Source: Acidobacteriaceae bacterium (lineage in GTDB: Bacteria > Acidobacteriota > Terriglobia > Bryobacterales > Bryobacteraceae). From it: 64,000 bases of DNA. The translations under genes were made by a program, and so were the position numbers. The first letter of the stretch is position 1. Every line of letters starts with the position of its first letter. Below the pieces are notes generated by a model. It was not told the DNA's origin and ran no database searches. It was given only the letters and a program-made list of their open reading frames with translations. The stretch is from assembly GCA_019240475.1 (NCBI GenBank), contig JAFAYI010000006.1, positions 62,001 through 126,000 on the forward strand. Direction: 5' to 3'. This document shows, piece after piece, positions 16,345-23,633 of this stretch.

Positions 16345-16923
16345 CTACGCCTTCCAGCCATATTTTGAGGCTAGATTCTTGGCCGTTGCTGCATCTTCGT
16401 CGGTCACCGGTTCATTCGATATGAACACTGCTTCGTATGGAATTGAGTCCCCTTCGTTCGCCAGTTTCCAGGCTTTTCCGTGTGAGTACCTACTAACCTC
16501 TTTCGCGGTTTTATTCCAAAAGAATCGTATCCAGCTATCAACAAGTGAAATCTCGCGTGCGCTGAAGTGTTCTACATCGGGCGCTTTGAGGGGCAGAACT
16601 CGCTGCCTTTCGTGCTCGTACACCCTTCGCGCCACTATGCGAATAAGCTGGTCGCGTAGCATCTCAGCCTGCAATTGCGGGAACATCGCCGGGGCTGGAC
16701 CATAGGGCAATTTTTTATACGGCATCCCCGTAATAGGCTTGCCGTAGCGCCCAAACGCTTCGAAATCCGAGAAGAACAGAATCTTTAACAGTTTCGTTCT
16801 CGAAAACGTCGGATCGTCCAGACAGGCTTCGGACACGTATAGTATTAGCTCCTTGAATCTGGCGTCCCGATCGGGAAGCTGGAACTCAAAGTGCAACTTA
16901 GTCGGATCCCATGGAGTAGTCAT
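16345..16923 (-). CDS. Panacea-domain antitoxin (SocA-like, formerly DUF4065)
   Basis: A 192-aa protein whose residues 35-90 (TFSRTKLLKILFFSDFEAFG, then GKPITGMPYKKLPYGPAP) match the Panacea domain of SocA-type antitoxins: T-K-L-x-K-L-L-Y/F-F-x-D, then G-x-P-I-T/S-G-x-x-Y and L-P-Y-G-P-x-P. Panacea proteins neutralise many unrelated toxins encoded beside them. ATG at 16923 is chosen over GTG at 16929 because AAAGGA has proper spacing to it. The gene leads a three-gene minus-strand operon inside the IS element; such an operon would select for retention of the element. Confidence 0.82.
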   Translation of the reverse strand: MTTPWDPTKLHFEFQLPDRDARFKELILYVSEACLDDPTFSRTKLLKILFFSDFEAFGRYGKPITGMPYKKLPYGPAPAMFPQLQAEMLRDQLIRIVARRVYEHERQRVLPLKAPDVEHFSAREISLVDSWIRFFWNKTAKEVSRYSHGKAWKLANEGDSIPYEAVFISNEPVTDEDAATAKNLASKYGWKA

Positions 16924-17121
16924 CGGCACATTCCTTTCAACGTGCTCGCAAACTAATCTATCGAACCCGGCGGAGAAAAAGAATAGTCGCTAGAACTGCC
17001 AGAGCACTTCTATAGTACCAAACATTTCTGGTCAGTATTGTTCTTTGCCAGAAGGCCATTGGTGTTTGTTCGGCGTTCTCCGCTATCGCATTCCGCGTGT
17101 TGGTTTCCGACGTGGAAGCTC

Positions 17122-18062
17122 TCAGGCTTCTTTGCTCTGTTTACCCGTAAATTGATCATACGTAACGCGCTTGCCGACGATGCCCTTTACCGCTTCGCTG
17201 AACCTTTCGCCATCAGTGAGCTTCCGGTTGTTAAATCGGTATGTTTGCTCATCACGATATCTGAACAGGTGAAACGGCTCGACACTCACGTAGGCGCCGT
17301 TGATGCTGCGTTTCAGGAGAGACCAGAAGTTCTCCAAGCCGTTCGTATGAATCCTATCGTCAACATACTTCTCGGCATGATCGATAACGCCGTGCGCGTA
17401 CTCTTGCGCCAAACCGTCGTAGGATTTCAAAGCATCCGTATAGAGCGCGGAACCTGCTTCGACGTGCGCTCTGACTTCAGCCTGTAGTGTTTTCTTGCGA
17501 GTTGTCGGCACAACTTTCGTGCGGATCTTCCCACCACGTTCAAGGATGCCGAGAACCGCAGTCTTGTCCTTCGGGCCGGTTCCGGTAATGCGCCGCTGCC
17601 GTTTGCTCAGATGCATGTTCCGCGCCTTGCCGCCGATGAAGGTCTCATCGGCCTCGCACTCCCCCGAGAATTTCTCGTGAGCCGCCATCCCGAGCGCAAG
17701 CCGAATTCTGTGATCCATGAACCACGCTGTTTTTTGCGTGACGCCAATCGCGCGATGAATCTCATAGCTGCTGATTCCCTTTTTGCAGTTCACAACCTGC
17801 CACATGGCGACAAGCCACCTGTCCAAACCGAGCGGAGACTCTTCGAAGATCGTTCCGGTTTAGCGGTGAACTGTCTCAGATCATGCTTGCTGCCGCACTG
17901 CCAGCGGTTGTACTTCTTCTGGAACAGAACATTCTTGCTGCCGCAACGTGGACACATGACGCCGTCTGGCCAGCGATGCGCTACAAGGTACTCGCGGCAG
18001 TTGTCGAGATTCGCGAAGTAGAGAACCGCTTCCTGAAGTGTTTCCGGTTCCTTATGATCCAT
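17122..18062 (-). pseudogene. IS1595-family transposase with a one-base frameshift
   Basis: The N-terminal part (start 18062, MDHKEPETLQEAVLYFANLD) has the zinc ribbon CPRCGS...WQCGSKHDLRQFTAK typical of IS1595 transposases. The rest lies in another frame and reads TGTIFEESPLGLDRWLVAMW, then the ISXO2-like catalytic domain with ADETFIGGK, YTDALKSY and HTNGLENFWSLLK. The frame changes near 17859-17861, where one base appears missing in an A run (minus strand GCTAAACCGG; AAAACCGG would restore the frame). The site is not a standard slippery heptamer, so this is probably a mutation or sequencing error. If real, the element may need a helper transposase. Confidence 0.85.
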
Positions 18063-18080
18063 GCTTCAAGTTAGGCGGGA

Positions 18081-18109
18081 ACAGATGAGTTGTCAACTAT
18101 ATTACTGCC
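18081..18109 (-). repeat. Right terminal inverted repeat of the IS1595-family element
   Basis: Reading inward on the minus strand from 18109: GGCAGTAATATAGTTGACAA and on to TGT, 25 of 29 identical to the left end. The transposase start codon is 19 bp inside it. The vapC frame enters it and stops at 18071. Confidence 0.9.
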
Positions 18110-18117
18110 CAAAGTAG
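18110..18117. repeat. Target-site duplication, right copy
   Basis: CAAAGTAG, 7 of 8 identical to the left copy at 15430-15437; it encodes part of the A-T-F of the PIN motif DFADATF in the rejoined vapC. Confidence 0.85.
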
Positions 18118-18415
18118 CGTCCGCGAAATCCATTGGACGATCGCGATAACGGAGCATAAGAGCGTCCACCTGCGGCAATTCTGAATGTTCGATCGTGGCC
18201 ACGTAGACAGCTCCGGAACGCACAAACTTCCAGGCGGCCGCCATCTCGCGGCGGCTATCGCCAACCAAATAAAACAATTCCGTCAGAACTGCTTCGGATG
18301 TCAATAGCGGAAGGCGAAGTTGCGGAAACGCCTCCACACAAGCGGTGTGCCAGCGATCGTTTCTATCCAGCAGGGCCAGAATGGCGCCGGTGTCGATGAG
18401 CGCGTTAACGGTCAT
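18110..18415 (-). pseudogene. vapC 5' fragment (PIN-domain ribonuclease toxin), interrupted by the IS element
   Basis: From the ATG at 18415: MTVNALIDTGAILALLDRND, the first PIN Asp, then LTSEAVLTELFYL with the conserved Glu and MDFADATL with the third acidic residue. After 102 codons the frame hits the right end of the IS element and, as it stands, ends at 18071 with a foreign tail (GSNIVDNSSVPA), losing the last acidic residue and about 39 residues. The start overlaps the vapB-like gene by 11 bp, as usual for antitoxin-toxin pairs. The truncated toxin is probably inactive. Confidence 0.9.
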
Positions 18416-18689
18416 CCGAATGCGGCCGGCGCATCCGGCGACGTACGGCCTGGCGCGCATTTTCCGAACGATAGCGGTCTACGCCTTCGAACATGCCAAA
18501 ACACTTGGGTGCCGAGGCGTGAAGCAGCGCTTGCTGGTCATCGCTTTCGCTTTGGCTGCTCTTGTTCAGCCATTCGCGGGCAGCGAGATCGAGAATGCCG
18601 GCAAGAGAGGTCTTGCGGCGGCGGGCCTCGCGTTCGAGCTCGATCTTCATATCTAGGGAAAGCCGCCAACTATAGACTGCGGTTTTCAT
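18405..18689 (-). CDS. VapB-type antitoxin, ribbon-helix-helix
   Basis: A 94-aa protein with an N-terminal RHH/CopG-like DNA-binding segment (TAVYSWRLSLDMKIELEREA then SLAGILDLAAREWL) and a C-terminal tail suited to binding the toxin. It overlaps the 5' end of the interrupted vapC. A perfect inverted repeat covers its start codon and probably is its operator. The antitoxin frame is intact even though the toxin is broken; it may be decaying or may still act as a repressor. Confidence 0.78.
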   Translation of the reverse strand: MKTAVYSWRLSLDMKIELEREARRRKTSLAGILDLAAREWLNKSSQSESDDQQALLHASAPKCFGMFEGVDRYRSENARQAVRRRMRRPHSDDR

Positions 18690-18709
18690 GCACTACATTG
18701 CAGTGCATG
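18687..18709. promoter_or_regulatory. Inverted repeat at the vapB start, probable autoregulatory operator
   Basis: CATGCACT and AGTGCATG form a perfect 8-bp inverted repeat with a 7-base spacer; the first three bases are the vapB start codon on the minus strand. RHH antitoxins bind palindromes in their own promoters, so autoregulation is the natural reading. Confidence 0.6.
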
Positions 18710-19034
18710 TGGCGCAGGCGGTAAATGGTTGGGCGGGCCGGCGATGTTGGCGAAGTGATTTTGCGACCGGGGGGTCGGGGATGGGCAAGCATTCTTATAT
18801 CAACCGTAGTTGGGGTGTATGTGATCTCGTTCTGACGCCGCCGGTCGGGAGTTCAATATGCAGAACCGAGCGGAACAGTTAAGGCGCCTCTGCTGTATGG
18901 CGCGACGCAGCGGACCCTTGAGGGCGAGCCCGGTTCTGCTCTTTAGTGGAGCACATCGGCGGGCGGCTTGGCATAGCTCGGCTCACGTTTATTTGCAGTT
19001 TGTAGGTTCGCAAGAGTCGGGGCTGCGGCCCTAA

Positions 19035-19075
19035 AGAGATTGCGGGTTTGTGCCGATAAGTCGAATAGGGGGAGT
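19035..19075 (+). repeat. 41-bp direct repeat, copy 1
   Basis: AGAGATTGCGGGTTTGTGCC followed by GATAAGTCGAATAGGGGGAGT. Differs from copy 2 at one base; the last 35 bases are identical. Confidence 0.9.
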
Positions 19076-19098
19076 TTGGGTTCGGGCGACAGCGCCGT

Positions 19099-19141
19099 GG
19101 GTGGGTGGGGCCGCCGTCGGGCCAGTGGGCGGGTAGGCGGG
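19099..19141 (+). other. G-quadruplex-prone tract
   Basis: GGGTGGGTGGGG at 19099-19110 is followed by GGG runs at 19119, 19127, 19131 and 19139 with loops of 5, 1 and 5 bases. It lies between the two direct repeats, upstream of the BNR-repeat gene. Potential only; high GC alone produces such tracts. Confidence 0.4.
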
Positions 19142-19158
19142 CTGGCGGCGCGGCCTAC

Positions 19159-19199
19159 AGAGACTGCGGGTTTGTGCCGATAAGTCGAATAGGGGGAGT
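19159..19199 (+). repeat. 41-bp direct repeat, copy 2
   Basis: Same sequence as copy 1 apart from one C/T difference, 124 bp downstream and 89 bp before the start of the next gene. Confidence 0.9.
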
Positions 19200-19287
19200 G
19201 TGACCGAGCCGCGGCGGGGCGCAAGCGGCGAGAGCGGGACGGGCTCGCGGGGATGTCACGGGGTGTGGACTATGACAGGCTGAAGCC

Positions 19288-20349
19288 ATGAGGCTTCGAA
19301 GCATCCTTCTGGTACTGGCGCTCATGGCGGCGCCGGTACTGCTGCTGGCGCAGTGGGACGCCGAGGACAGCAACACAAAAGCCAGTTTGCGTGGGATTCA
19401 TCGCGCCGGGCCGGGTGTGGCGTGGGCGAGCGGAACGGGCGGCGTGATCCTGCGGAGCGAGGACGATGGATATCTGTGGCAGCAGTGCGCGGCAGTGGAA
19501 GCGAGCCCGGGCGATGCGGCCAAGTTGGATTTCCGCGGCGTGTGGGCGTGGGATGCGAACCATGCAATCGCGATGTCGAGCGGGCCTGGGAAGGAGTCGC
19601 GCGTGTATGAGACCCTCGACGGCTGCGCGCATTGGAGGCTGCTGTCGGTGAATACCGACCCCGAGGGATTTTGGGACGCCATTGCGTTCTGGAATGAGCA
19701 CGAAGGAGTGCTGCTGGGAGATCCGGTGAAGGGCCGGTTCGTCATCTTGCGCACCAGCGATGGGGGCAAGCACTGGCGGCGCGACGATGCGCCCCGACTG
19801 GAGGCCGATCCACGCGGCGAGGGTGCGTTCGCGGCAAGCAATTCGGCGTTGGCGCTGGGAATGGATGGGAAGAGCATCTACTTCGCGACGGGCGGCGAGG
19901 GAGGCGCGCGCGTGTTTCGATTTGCGCGAGATGGCGGCAGCGGGTCCGGGCATTGGAGCGCGGCGCGGCTGCCGTTTACGCATCGCGGCGAAGGGGCGGG
20001 CGTCTTCTCATTAGCGTTTCGCGATGGACGGCATGGCGTGGCGGTAGGTGGAGATTACACGCATGCGGGGCAGCGGGAGGATACGGCCGCTTGGACGGAA
20101 GACGGCGGAGCTACGTGGCGGAGGGCAAGTGAGATGCCGGCGGGATACCGGTCGGCGGTCGAATGGGACGCGGAGCTGCGGGCGTGGATCGCGGTGGGGC
20201 CGAACGGGAGCGATGTTTCCTTCGACGATGGGGCGACATGGAAAGCTTTCGATGGGTCGGGATGGAACGCGCTGAGCCTGCCGTGGGCGGTAGGGGCGGC
20301 GGGAAAGATCGCAAGATTGGGCGGGGCGGCGTCAGCGCACGATCATTAG
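19288..20349 (+). CDS. Secreted BNR/WD40-type repeat protein (Ycf48-like beta-propeller)
   Basis: A 353-aa exported protein: signal peptide MRLRSILLVLALMAAPVLLLAQ, then Asp-box-like repeats such as ILRSEDDGYLWQQC, ILRTSDGGKHWRRD, WTEDGGATWRRA and VSFDDGATWKAF. These S/T-x-D-x-G-x-x-W boxes are found in sialidase-type and Ycf48-type beta-propellers. In Acidobacteriota such proteins are usually annotated as oxidoreductase-like or photosystem assembly-like, without proven function. The last 18 bp overlap the convergent DUF202 gene. Confidence 0.75.
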   Translation: MRLRSILLVLALMAAPVLLLAQWDAEDSNTKASLRGIHRAGPGVAWASGTGGVILRSEDDGYLWQQCAAVEASPGDAAKLDFRGVWAWDANHAIAMSSGPGKESRVYETLDGCAHWRLLSVNTDPEGFWDAIAFWNEHEGVLLGDPVKGRFVILRTSDGGKHWRRDDAPRLEADPRGEGAFAASNSALALGMDGKSIYFATGGEGGARVFRFARDGGSGSGHWSAARLPFTHRGEGAGVFSLAFRDGRHGVAVGGDYTHAGQREDTAAWTEDGGATWRRASEMPAGYRSAVEWDAELRAWIAVGPNGSDVSFDDGATWKAFDGSGWNALSLPWAVGAAGKIARLGGAASAHDH

Positions 20350-20709
20350 ATACGCGGCCATGCCGATGCCGATGCCGGCCAAGACAACGGCAAGCGTGAT
20401 CGCGCCGCGAGAAACGCGGCCCGCCACCCAGGTTCCGGCGCCGAGTTCGTGGATAACGCGGATGTGGCGGATGGTGGCGCCGATGTTGACGATGACTCCG
20501 AGGACCACGAGCGCGACGCCCGACCAGAGCGAGAGGCCGGTGGAGACGAACGGGCGGGATTGGGTGACGCTCAACTCGCGAAGGAAGAGGCCGAAGCGGC
20601 TGACGGCGAAGCCGATGCCCATGAGCGCAAGGCCGGTGCGGATCCAGGCGAGGAAGGTTCGCTCGGCGGCGAAGTAGATGCGAGGATCGGATTCCACGGG
20701 TTTATCCAT
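20332..20709 (-). CDS. DUF202 family inner-membrane protein (YidH-like)
   Basis: A 125-aa protein with an N-terminal cytoplasmic motif AAERTFLAWIRTGLALMGIG, the signature of DUF202, and three hydrophobic segments, the last ending MAAYLMIVR. Function is not established for the family. It sits 21 bp downstream of the efflux adaptor gene on the same strand, so the two may share a transcript, and overlaps the convergent gene by 18 bp. Confidence 0.87.
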   Translation of the reverse strand: MDKPVESDPRIYFAAERTFLAWIRTGLALMGIGFAVSRFGLFLRELSVTQSRPFVSTGLSLWSGVALVVLGVIVNIGATIRHIRVIHELGAGTWVAGRVSRGAITLAVVLAGIGIGMAAYLMIVR

Positions 20710-20730
20710 GAGTGGGTTGGAGATGCCTGG

Positions 20731-21951
20731 TCAATCGAAGACGGGCCGGACGCGCATGCCGGTCTTGAGTTCGGCGTCGGTGGGCTCGATGACGCGGTCG
20801 GCGACCCTGGCGCCGGGGGAGAGGCCGGAAAGGATCTGCACGTTATTGATGTCGCTGACGCCGGCTTGCACGCGGGTCCAGCGGATGGCTCTGCCGTTCA
20901 GGACGTAGACGCCGTCGGCGCCGGCGGCAGTGCGCAGAGCGGCTTTGGGGATGGCGAGCGCGTTTTTGACGACGCTCGAAACGATGGTGGCGTTGACGGT
21001 GACGCCGGGAAGCAGATCGTGATGCGGATTTTCGACGACGGTCGAGACTTCGCCGACGGTGCGGGTGCCGAGGGCGATGACTTCGGTCGGGAGCTTATCG
21101 ACGCGGCCCCACCAGGATTGGCCGGGGCGCGCATCCCAGGTGATGCCGACGGGCATGCCGAGCGAGACGCGGCCTAAGTCGGGTTCGTCGACATAGACGA
21201 TCACTTTGACCTGATCGATATTTCCGACTAAGGCGACTAAGTCGCCGGGCTGGAGGTAGGCGCCGATTTTGAGATCGAATTGATAGACGGCGCCGGCCAT
21301 GGGAGCTTTGACTTCGCCCAGGGCGAGACGGTGCTGGGCAAGAGACACCTCCGATAGCGCGTCGCGGAGCTTGGCTTGGGCGACGGCCTTATCGTTCTTG
21401 GTGACGAGCGTGCGGCGTTGATCCTGGAGCGTAGCTAATTGAAGACGGGCGCGGTCTAAGGCGTCCTTGGCGTCCTGGACCTGGAGGCGCGTGGCGGCTT
21501 GGTGGGCGGCGAGGCGCTGCATGGAATCGTAAGTTCGCTGCGCGACCTCGAGGGCGGCTTGAGCGGTCTTGATGGAGTTGTTGACGGAGGCGAGAGCCGC
21601 TTCCTTACCACCCTGGCCGGCGGTGAAGTTTTCGGCTTCGGCTTCCCGCTGGCGGGCGAGCGCGCCCGCAAGACCGGATTGAGCAGCGGTGGTATCGAGG
21701 GCTACGAGTGTTTGACCGGCGCGAATAGATTGCCCTTTCTGGATGTAAATTTTTTGCACGACACCGGCAGTTTCCGCGCGGGCGGCAGCCCATTCGGCGG
21801 GCTCGACTTTTCCGTTGGTGGAGACGGCGCTTTCGATGGTGCGGGGCTGAGCGACGGCGAAGTGGATGCTAGGCCCGGAGTTGTTGCGAGCCAAGCCCCA
21901 CCACAGCAGGAGCGACAGAGGCAGGAGCAGCAGGAGCCACAGTTTGTTCAT
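20731..21951 (-). CDS. Efflux RND/MacA-type periplasmic adaptor subunit (HlyD family)
   Basis: A 406-aa membrane-fusion protein starting at the ATG at 21951 (MNKLWLLLLLPLSLLLWWG anchors it in the inner membrane). The lipoyl-type half (GVVQKIYIQKGQSIRAGQTL), a long coiled-coil hairpin (residues 90-190) and the second half (GEVKAPMAGAVYQFDLKIG) are visible, followed by beta-barrel and membrane-proximal domains. No RND or MacB transporter and no TolC gene is adjacent, which is unusual; the partner must be elsewhere. An upstream in-frame start at 21999 would put 16 residues before the membrane anchor and is not preferred. Confidence 0.85.
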   Translation of the reverse strand: MNKLWLLLLLPLSLLLWWGLARNNSGPSIHFAVAQPRTIESAVSTNGKVEPAEWAAARAETAGVVQKIYIQKGQSIRAGQTLVALDTTAAQSGLAGALARQREAEAENFTAGQGGKEAALASVNNSIKTAQAALEVAQRTYDSMQRLAAHQAATRLQVQDAKDALDRARLQLATLQDQRRTLVTKNDKAVAQAKLRDALSEVSLAQHRLALGEVKAPMAGAVYQFDLKIGAYLQPGDLVALVGNIDQVKVIVYVDEPDLGRVSLGMPVGITWDARPGQSWWGRVDKLPTEVIALGTRTVGEVSTVVENPHHDLLPGVTVNATIVSSVVKNALAIPKAALRTAAGADGVYVLNGRAIRWTRVQAGVSDINNVQILSGLSPGARVADRVIEPTDAELKTGMRVRPVFD

Positions 21952-22070
21952 CGCTTCGAAGAAGGGAAACTCCCGTCCACATTGTGTCAGACGCTCCATG
22001 GCTCCGGGTTATGGGAGGGCGGCTCAAAATTCTGGTCTTTCGATTGCAATTCGGCTAGACTGTAACGTTT

Positions 22071-22448
22071 ATGCCACGCTATCGAATTCACCGGATCAAG
22101 GAAGCGCCGGGCGAAAATTTCCGATGGGCCGCGCATATGGGCGGCTTAGCCGTCGTAAAAAGCAAAGACTACGAGGGCAGCGGCGAAGACCTGGAAGCGT
22201 CATCGCCGTATGCGGCATGGAAGATATTAGCGGCGGAGAAGAGGCCGCTGCATCCGGGGGATCTGCTGGAGACGGTGAACGAAGGCGAGAGCTTACAGGG
22301 GAACGGAGGTGAGTTACAGATCGCCAAGTACATCGGCTTCGAGCCTGCGAAGTGGTACGTGGCCGAAGCCGCGCCGAATACCGGGAGTAATGCGACCGAG
22401 CCGGGCGATGCAAAGGTTGCCACGGCCGCCCCGGTTCATTCAGCATAG
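22071..22448 (+). CDS. Hypothetical protein (125 aa)
   Basis: Starts MPRYRIHRIKEAPGENFRWA and contains KSKDYEGSGEDLEASSPYAA and LHPGDLLETVNEGESLQ. It is soluble and without a signal peptide. The style (short acidic protein with a conserved YEGSGEVEA/SPYAAW-like core) is one I associate with acidobacterial conserved hypotheticals, but no function is known. The LigT-like gene begins 22 bp downstream on the same strand. Confidence 0.6.
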   Translation: MPRYRIHRIKEAPGENFRWAAHMGGLAVVKSKDYEGSGEDLEASSPYAAWKILAAEKRPLHPGDLLETVNEGESLQGNGGELQIAKYIGFEPAKWYVAEAAPNTGSNATEPGDAKVATAAPVHSA

Positions 22449-22470
22449 ACGCTTGCCGATAAACGATTCG

Positions 22471-23124
22471 ATGCCTAAGAACGGGATGCATGGGGCAGCG
22501 GAGCGGGGACAATTCGCGCTGGTGAGTTATATTCCGGAGCCGCTCAGCTCCTTTTTCAACAGACTTCGCCGGGGGCTTCCGGGCGATGGCAATCCTCAGG
22601 CGCATGTGACGATACTGCCGCCGCGGCCGCTGCGCGCGCCGGTGGAGAGAGCGTCGGAGCAGGCGCAGAAGATATTGGCAAGCTTTCCAGCTTTTGAAAT
22701 CGAGCTGTCGACCGTGCAGCGGTTTCCGGAGACGAACTTTTTGTATCTGGATATCGCGCATGGCAACTCGCGGGTGCACGACCTGCACGACGCGCTGAAC
22801 GATGGCGAGCTGGCGTTTGCGGAAGAGTTCGAATTCCGGCCGCACCTGACGCTGGGCGGACCGATACCGGAGAAGGAGCTGGCATCGCTGCAGGGGCAAA
22901 CGGAGGCAGCATGGCTGTCGGCGGAGCATGCGCGCCGGTTTGTTGTAGACGAAGTAGTTTTCTTGTGGCTGAATCCGGCGGAAGAGGACGGCGAGTGGCG
23001 CCGGGTATGGTCTTATAACCTGCGGACCCATCTTCTGCGAACCCATATTCCGCAAAGCGCTAGTTCGCAAAGTCAAGGCCTGGCGAGGACGCAGGCGGCG
23101 AGCGTTACGAATCGAACATCGTAA
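22471..23124 (+). CDS. 2'-5' RNA ligase-type phosphoesterase (LigT/2H family)
   Basis: A 217-aa protein from the ATG at 22471. It carries the two H-x-T/S motifs of 2H phosphoesterases: HVTILPP near residue 43 and HLTLGGP near residue 125. Such enzymes act on cyclic 2',3'-phosphates or 2'-5' linkages in RNA. The last 30 residues are Ser/Gln/Arg-rich and overlap the convergent gene's 3' end by 20 bp. Upstream in-frame codons cover the preceding gene and are not credible as the N-terminus. Confidence 0.75.
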   Translation: MPKNGMHGAAERGQFALVSYIPEPLSSFFNRLRRGLPGDGNPQAHVTILPPRPLRAPVERASEQAQKILASFPAFEIELSTVQRFPETNFLYLDIAHGNSRVHDLHDALNDGELAFAEEFEFRPHLTLGGPIPEKELASLQGQTEAAWLSAEHARRFVVDEVVFLWLNPAEEDGEWRRVWSYNLRTHLLRTHIPQSASSQSQGLARTQAASVTNRTS

Positions 23125-23599
23125 GCTGGCCATCCTGGGGGGCGGGACGCTTGCGGAGTCCGGCCGCGGCAAGCGAGGTTCCGACCACTCCGCGCAGTTC
23201 GGTTCCGGCGAGGGCCGAGCGGGGGATGAAGACGCGCTGGCGCGTGGCGCCGGGACGCGGCGGAGTAATGAGATAGCCCGTGGCGGGCCATTCGAGCAGG
23301 TTGTGGGAGAGAATGCCATCGAGTTTGTCGCCGTCGCGGAAAGAGAAGCGGGTCCACAGGCCGGGCACTTTGGGGCGGCGTTCGAAGAGGTTGTGTTGGG
23401 TGAACAAAGTGGCAGGGCCGGCATCGGAGACAAAGCAGAGCGCCTTCATTTCGGCGTAGGGGATGTTTTGCAGCGCGCCGGATAGACTCATGAGCTCGAC
23501 GCGATCGGGCAAGAGATACATAGCCGGGTTCACGATGCCTTCCAAAGGCTGGCGGTCGAAGCGGTAGAGGAGGACGCGTTTGGAAGTACTAGTGGTCAA
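23105..23599 (-). CDS. Conserved hypothetical protein (164 aa)
   Basis: A soluble protein beginning MTTSTSKRVLLYRFDRQPLE. It contains RFSFRDGDKLDGILSHNLLE, a small beta-rich R-F-x-D-G-D-x-L-x-G motif of acidobacterial hypotheticals with PilZ-like or SH3-like character, but I cannot assign a function. It is divergent from xerD; the 60-bp spacer holds a perfect 15-bp palindrome that could regulate both. Confidence 0.6.
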   Translation of the reverse strand: MTTSTSKRVLLYRFDRQPLEGIVNPAMYLLPDRVELMSLSGALQNIPYAEMKALCFVSDAGPATLFTQHNLFERRPKVPGLWTRFSFRDGDKLDGILSHNLLEWPATGYLITPPRPGATRQRVFIPRSALAGTELRGVVGTSLAAAGLRKRPAPQDGQLTMFDS

Positions 23600-23618
23600 G
23601 GGGAGTGAAGGAGATCAC

Positions 23619-23633
23619 TTTGTTTCAAACAAA
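23619..23633. promoter_or_regulatory. Perfect 15-bp palindrome between a hypothetical gene and xerD
   Basis: TTTGTTTCAAACAAA is symmetric about the central C at 23626, 26 bp before xerD and 19 bp before the divergent start at 23599. A further short palindrome TTGATCAA lies just before the xerD start. The position suits an operator for divergent promoters; the regulator is unknown. Confidence 0.45.

Larger units (their letters stand above)
15438..18109 (-). mobile_element. IS1595-family transporter IS carrying a Panacea toxin-antitoxin operon
   Basis: A 2672-bp element. Its ends are 29-bp terminal inverted repeats matching at 25 positions, flanked by an imperfect 8-bp target duplication, and it splits a PIN-domain vapC gene in frame. 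The transposase (minus strand, next to the right end) is of the IS1595/ISXO2 type with an N-terminal zinc ribbon and carries a one-base frameshift. Between the transposase and the left end are four passenger genes: a 121-aa protein of unknown function, a 53-aa basic protein, a RelE-like candidate toxin and a Panacea-domain antitoxin. IS1595-family elements with passenger genes are known; this cargo combination is not one I recognise. Confidence 0.9.
18710..19287. other. 578-bp noncoding stretch, G-rich with repeats
   Basis: No convincing gene. It holds two copies of a 41-bp direct repeat (separate entries), a G-quadruplex-prone tract, and a segment near 18720-18775 (GTAAATGGTTGGGCGGGC...) that loosely resembles the stretch at 15210-15262 upstream of the STGP hypothetical gene. 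It may be the decayed upstream region of a second copy of that gene family. Confidence 0.4.

Noticed and set aside
19035..19199. Direct repeats as a CRISPR array
   Set aside because: Only two intact copies, 124 bp apart, with no regular spacers and no cas genes in the window.
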